Shown here piece by piece: positions 63,110-64,000 of a stretch of 64,000 nt of DNA. Source of the DNA: Microbacterium galbinum (GTDB taxonomy: Bacteria > Actinomycetota > Actinomycetes > Actinomycetales > Microbacteriaceae). The first letter of the stretch is position 1. The number at the start of each line of letters is the position of its first letter. The notes beneath the pieces were generated by a model. The model ran no database searches. It was not told where the DNA came from and saw nothing but the letters and a program-made list of their open reading frames with translations. Position numbers and translations under genes: made by a program. The stretch spans positions 1,860,001 through 1,924,000 of the forward strand of contig NZ_JAHWXM010000001.1 of the NCBI RefSeq assembly GCF_023091225.1. Direction: 5' to 3'.

Positions 63110-64000
63110 ATGGCATCCCTTCTCGACCCGGCCACCCTTCCCGACGGATCCGATGCGGATGCCGTCTACACGGCGTTCGTCGAATGGGCCGAGTCGACCG
63201 GCCTGACCCTCTACCCCGCGCAGGACGAGGCGATCATCGAGATCGTGTCGGGCAACAACCTGATCCTGTCGACCCCGACCGGCACCGGGAAGTCGCTCGT
63301 CGCGATCGGCGCGCACTTCGCCGCCCTGCTCGACGGACGCCGCAGTTACTACACCGCACCGATCAAAGCCCTGGTGAGCGAGAAGTTCTTCGCACTGGTC
63401 GAGGTGTTCGGCGCCGAGAACGTCGGCATGGTCACGGGTGATTCCTCGGTCAACGCGGATGCTCCGATCATCTGCTGCACCGCCGAGATCCTCGCGAACC
63501 TGTCGCTGCGGCAGGGGACGGACGCCGAGGTCGGCCAGGTCGTGATGGACGAGTTCCACTTCTACGGCGACCCCGACCGCGGATGGGCCTGGCAGGTGCC
63601 GCTGCTCGAGCTGCCGCAGGCGCAGTTCATCCTGATGTCGGCCACGCTCGGTGACGTGACCGCGCTCGCGTCCGACCTGACCCGCCGCACGGGCCGCGAC
63701 ACGGCGACGGTGACCGGTGTCGAGCGCCCGGTGCCCCTGCACTTCTTCTACGAGCAGACCCCGATCCACGAGACGATCGAGGAACTGCTGAACACGAACC
63801 AGGCGCCGGTGTACATCGTGCACTTCTCGCAGGCCGCGGCGATGGAGCGGGCACAGGCGCTGTCGAGCACGAAGGTCGCCACCCGCGAGCAGCGCGACGC
63901 GATCGCGGATCTGATCGGTGCGTTCCGCTTCACGACGGCGTTCGGCAAGACGCTCTCGCGCTTCCTGCGGGCGGGGATCGGCGTTCACCACGCGGGGATG
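63110..64000 (+). CDS. DUF3516-type DEAD/DEAH-box helicase (3' partial)
   Basis: The first 297 codons of a superfamily 2 helicase; it runs off the window end. Walker A 'STPTGTGKS' is near residue 54, the Walker B box reads DEFH ('VVMDEFHFYGD') and motif III is 'LMSATLGD'. 'GIGVHHAGM' is the start of the next conserved block. It lies 40 bp after deoD and resembles the actinobacterial Ski2-like proteins with a DUF3516 tail, which would be beyond the window. Confidence 0.92.
   Translation, partial: MASLLDPATLPDGSDADAVYTAFVEWAESTGLTLYPAQDEAIIEIVSGNNLILSTPTGTGKSLVAIGAHFAALLDGRRSYYTAPIKALVSEKFFALVEVFGAENVGMVTGDSSVNADAPIICCTAEILANLSLRQGTDAEVGQVVMDEFHFYGDPDRGWAWQVPLLELPQAQFILMSATLGDVTALASDLTRRTGRDTATVTGVERPVPLHFFYEQTPIHETIEELLNTNQAPVYIVHFSQAAAMERAQALSSTKVATREQRDAIADLIGAFRFTTAFGKTLSRFLRAGIGVHHAGM

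Overview
This window is high-GC actinobacterial chromosomal DNA. Gene content, the frequent 'GCGGATGCC / GGCATCC' codon runs, many GTG starts, leaderless-looking starts and the repeat types point to Microbacteriaceae, most likely Microbacterium (inference from sequence style, not from a database search). It is almost fully coding, and no gene-free stretch exceeds 300 bases.

Layout. 1-2.8 kb: end of a sugar ABC importer (binding protein, two permeases). 3.0-5.5 kb: an ATP-grasp enzyme and a SulP anion transporter. 5.6-8.3 kb: a block of small accessory genes that reads as lower in GC (deoxyribosyltransferase-like, frameshifted DUF2510-TM2 protein, small membrane proteins, LMW phosphatase-like, UBP zinc finger, SUKH). 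8.4-10.8 kb: Mn catalase, hexapeptide acetyltransferase, two small proteins. 10.9-22.6 kb: a sortase-type surface nuclease/phosphatase, then a GntR regulator, a GH3 glycosidase and a five-gene peptide/oligosaccharide-type ABC importer with a divergent TetR regulator. 22.7-24.0 kb: M20 amidohydrolase. 24.1-34.7 kb: a near-complete molybdenum island (moaA, modCBA, a MerR-TOBE regulator, moeB-like, moeA, moaC, moaD, moaE, mogA and a membrane molybdoenzyme). 34.7-46.9 kb: small alarmone synthetase, KimA-like K+ permease, ArsB/NhaD-type carrier and kdpFABCDE preceded by a 27-residue peptide gene. 46.9-49.6 kb: DUF1905, TspO-like protein, TetR regulator and its alpha/beta hydrolase target. 49.7-54.7 kb: iron-siderophore uptake operon behind two DtxR/IdeR-like boxes. 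54.9-64 kb: cold shock protein, giant LuxR regulator, SRPBCC protein, DUF998 and FUSC membrane proteins, AlkD-like repair protein, DeoD phosphorylase and the start of a DUF3516 helicase.

Genes acting together. The Mo island imports molybdate, makes the cofactor and encodes a client enzyme; two direct repeats between its divergent halves are a candidate operator. The KimA-like gene and kdp share an 11-bp-periodic motif upstream, suggesting joint control by KdpE. The GH3 gene is coupled to the oligosaccharide-type importer.

The most unusual aspect is the density of short palindromic repeats. I see at least six sequence families of about 55-115 bp, mostly just 3' of genes and often between convergent genes, plus two repeat-like segments apparently inserted in frame inside kdpB and kdpC.
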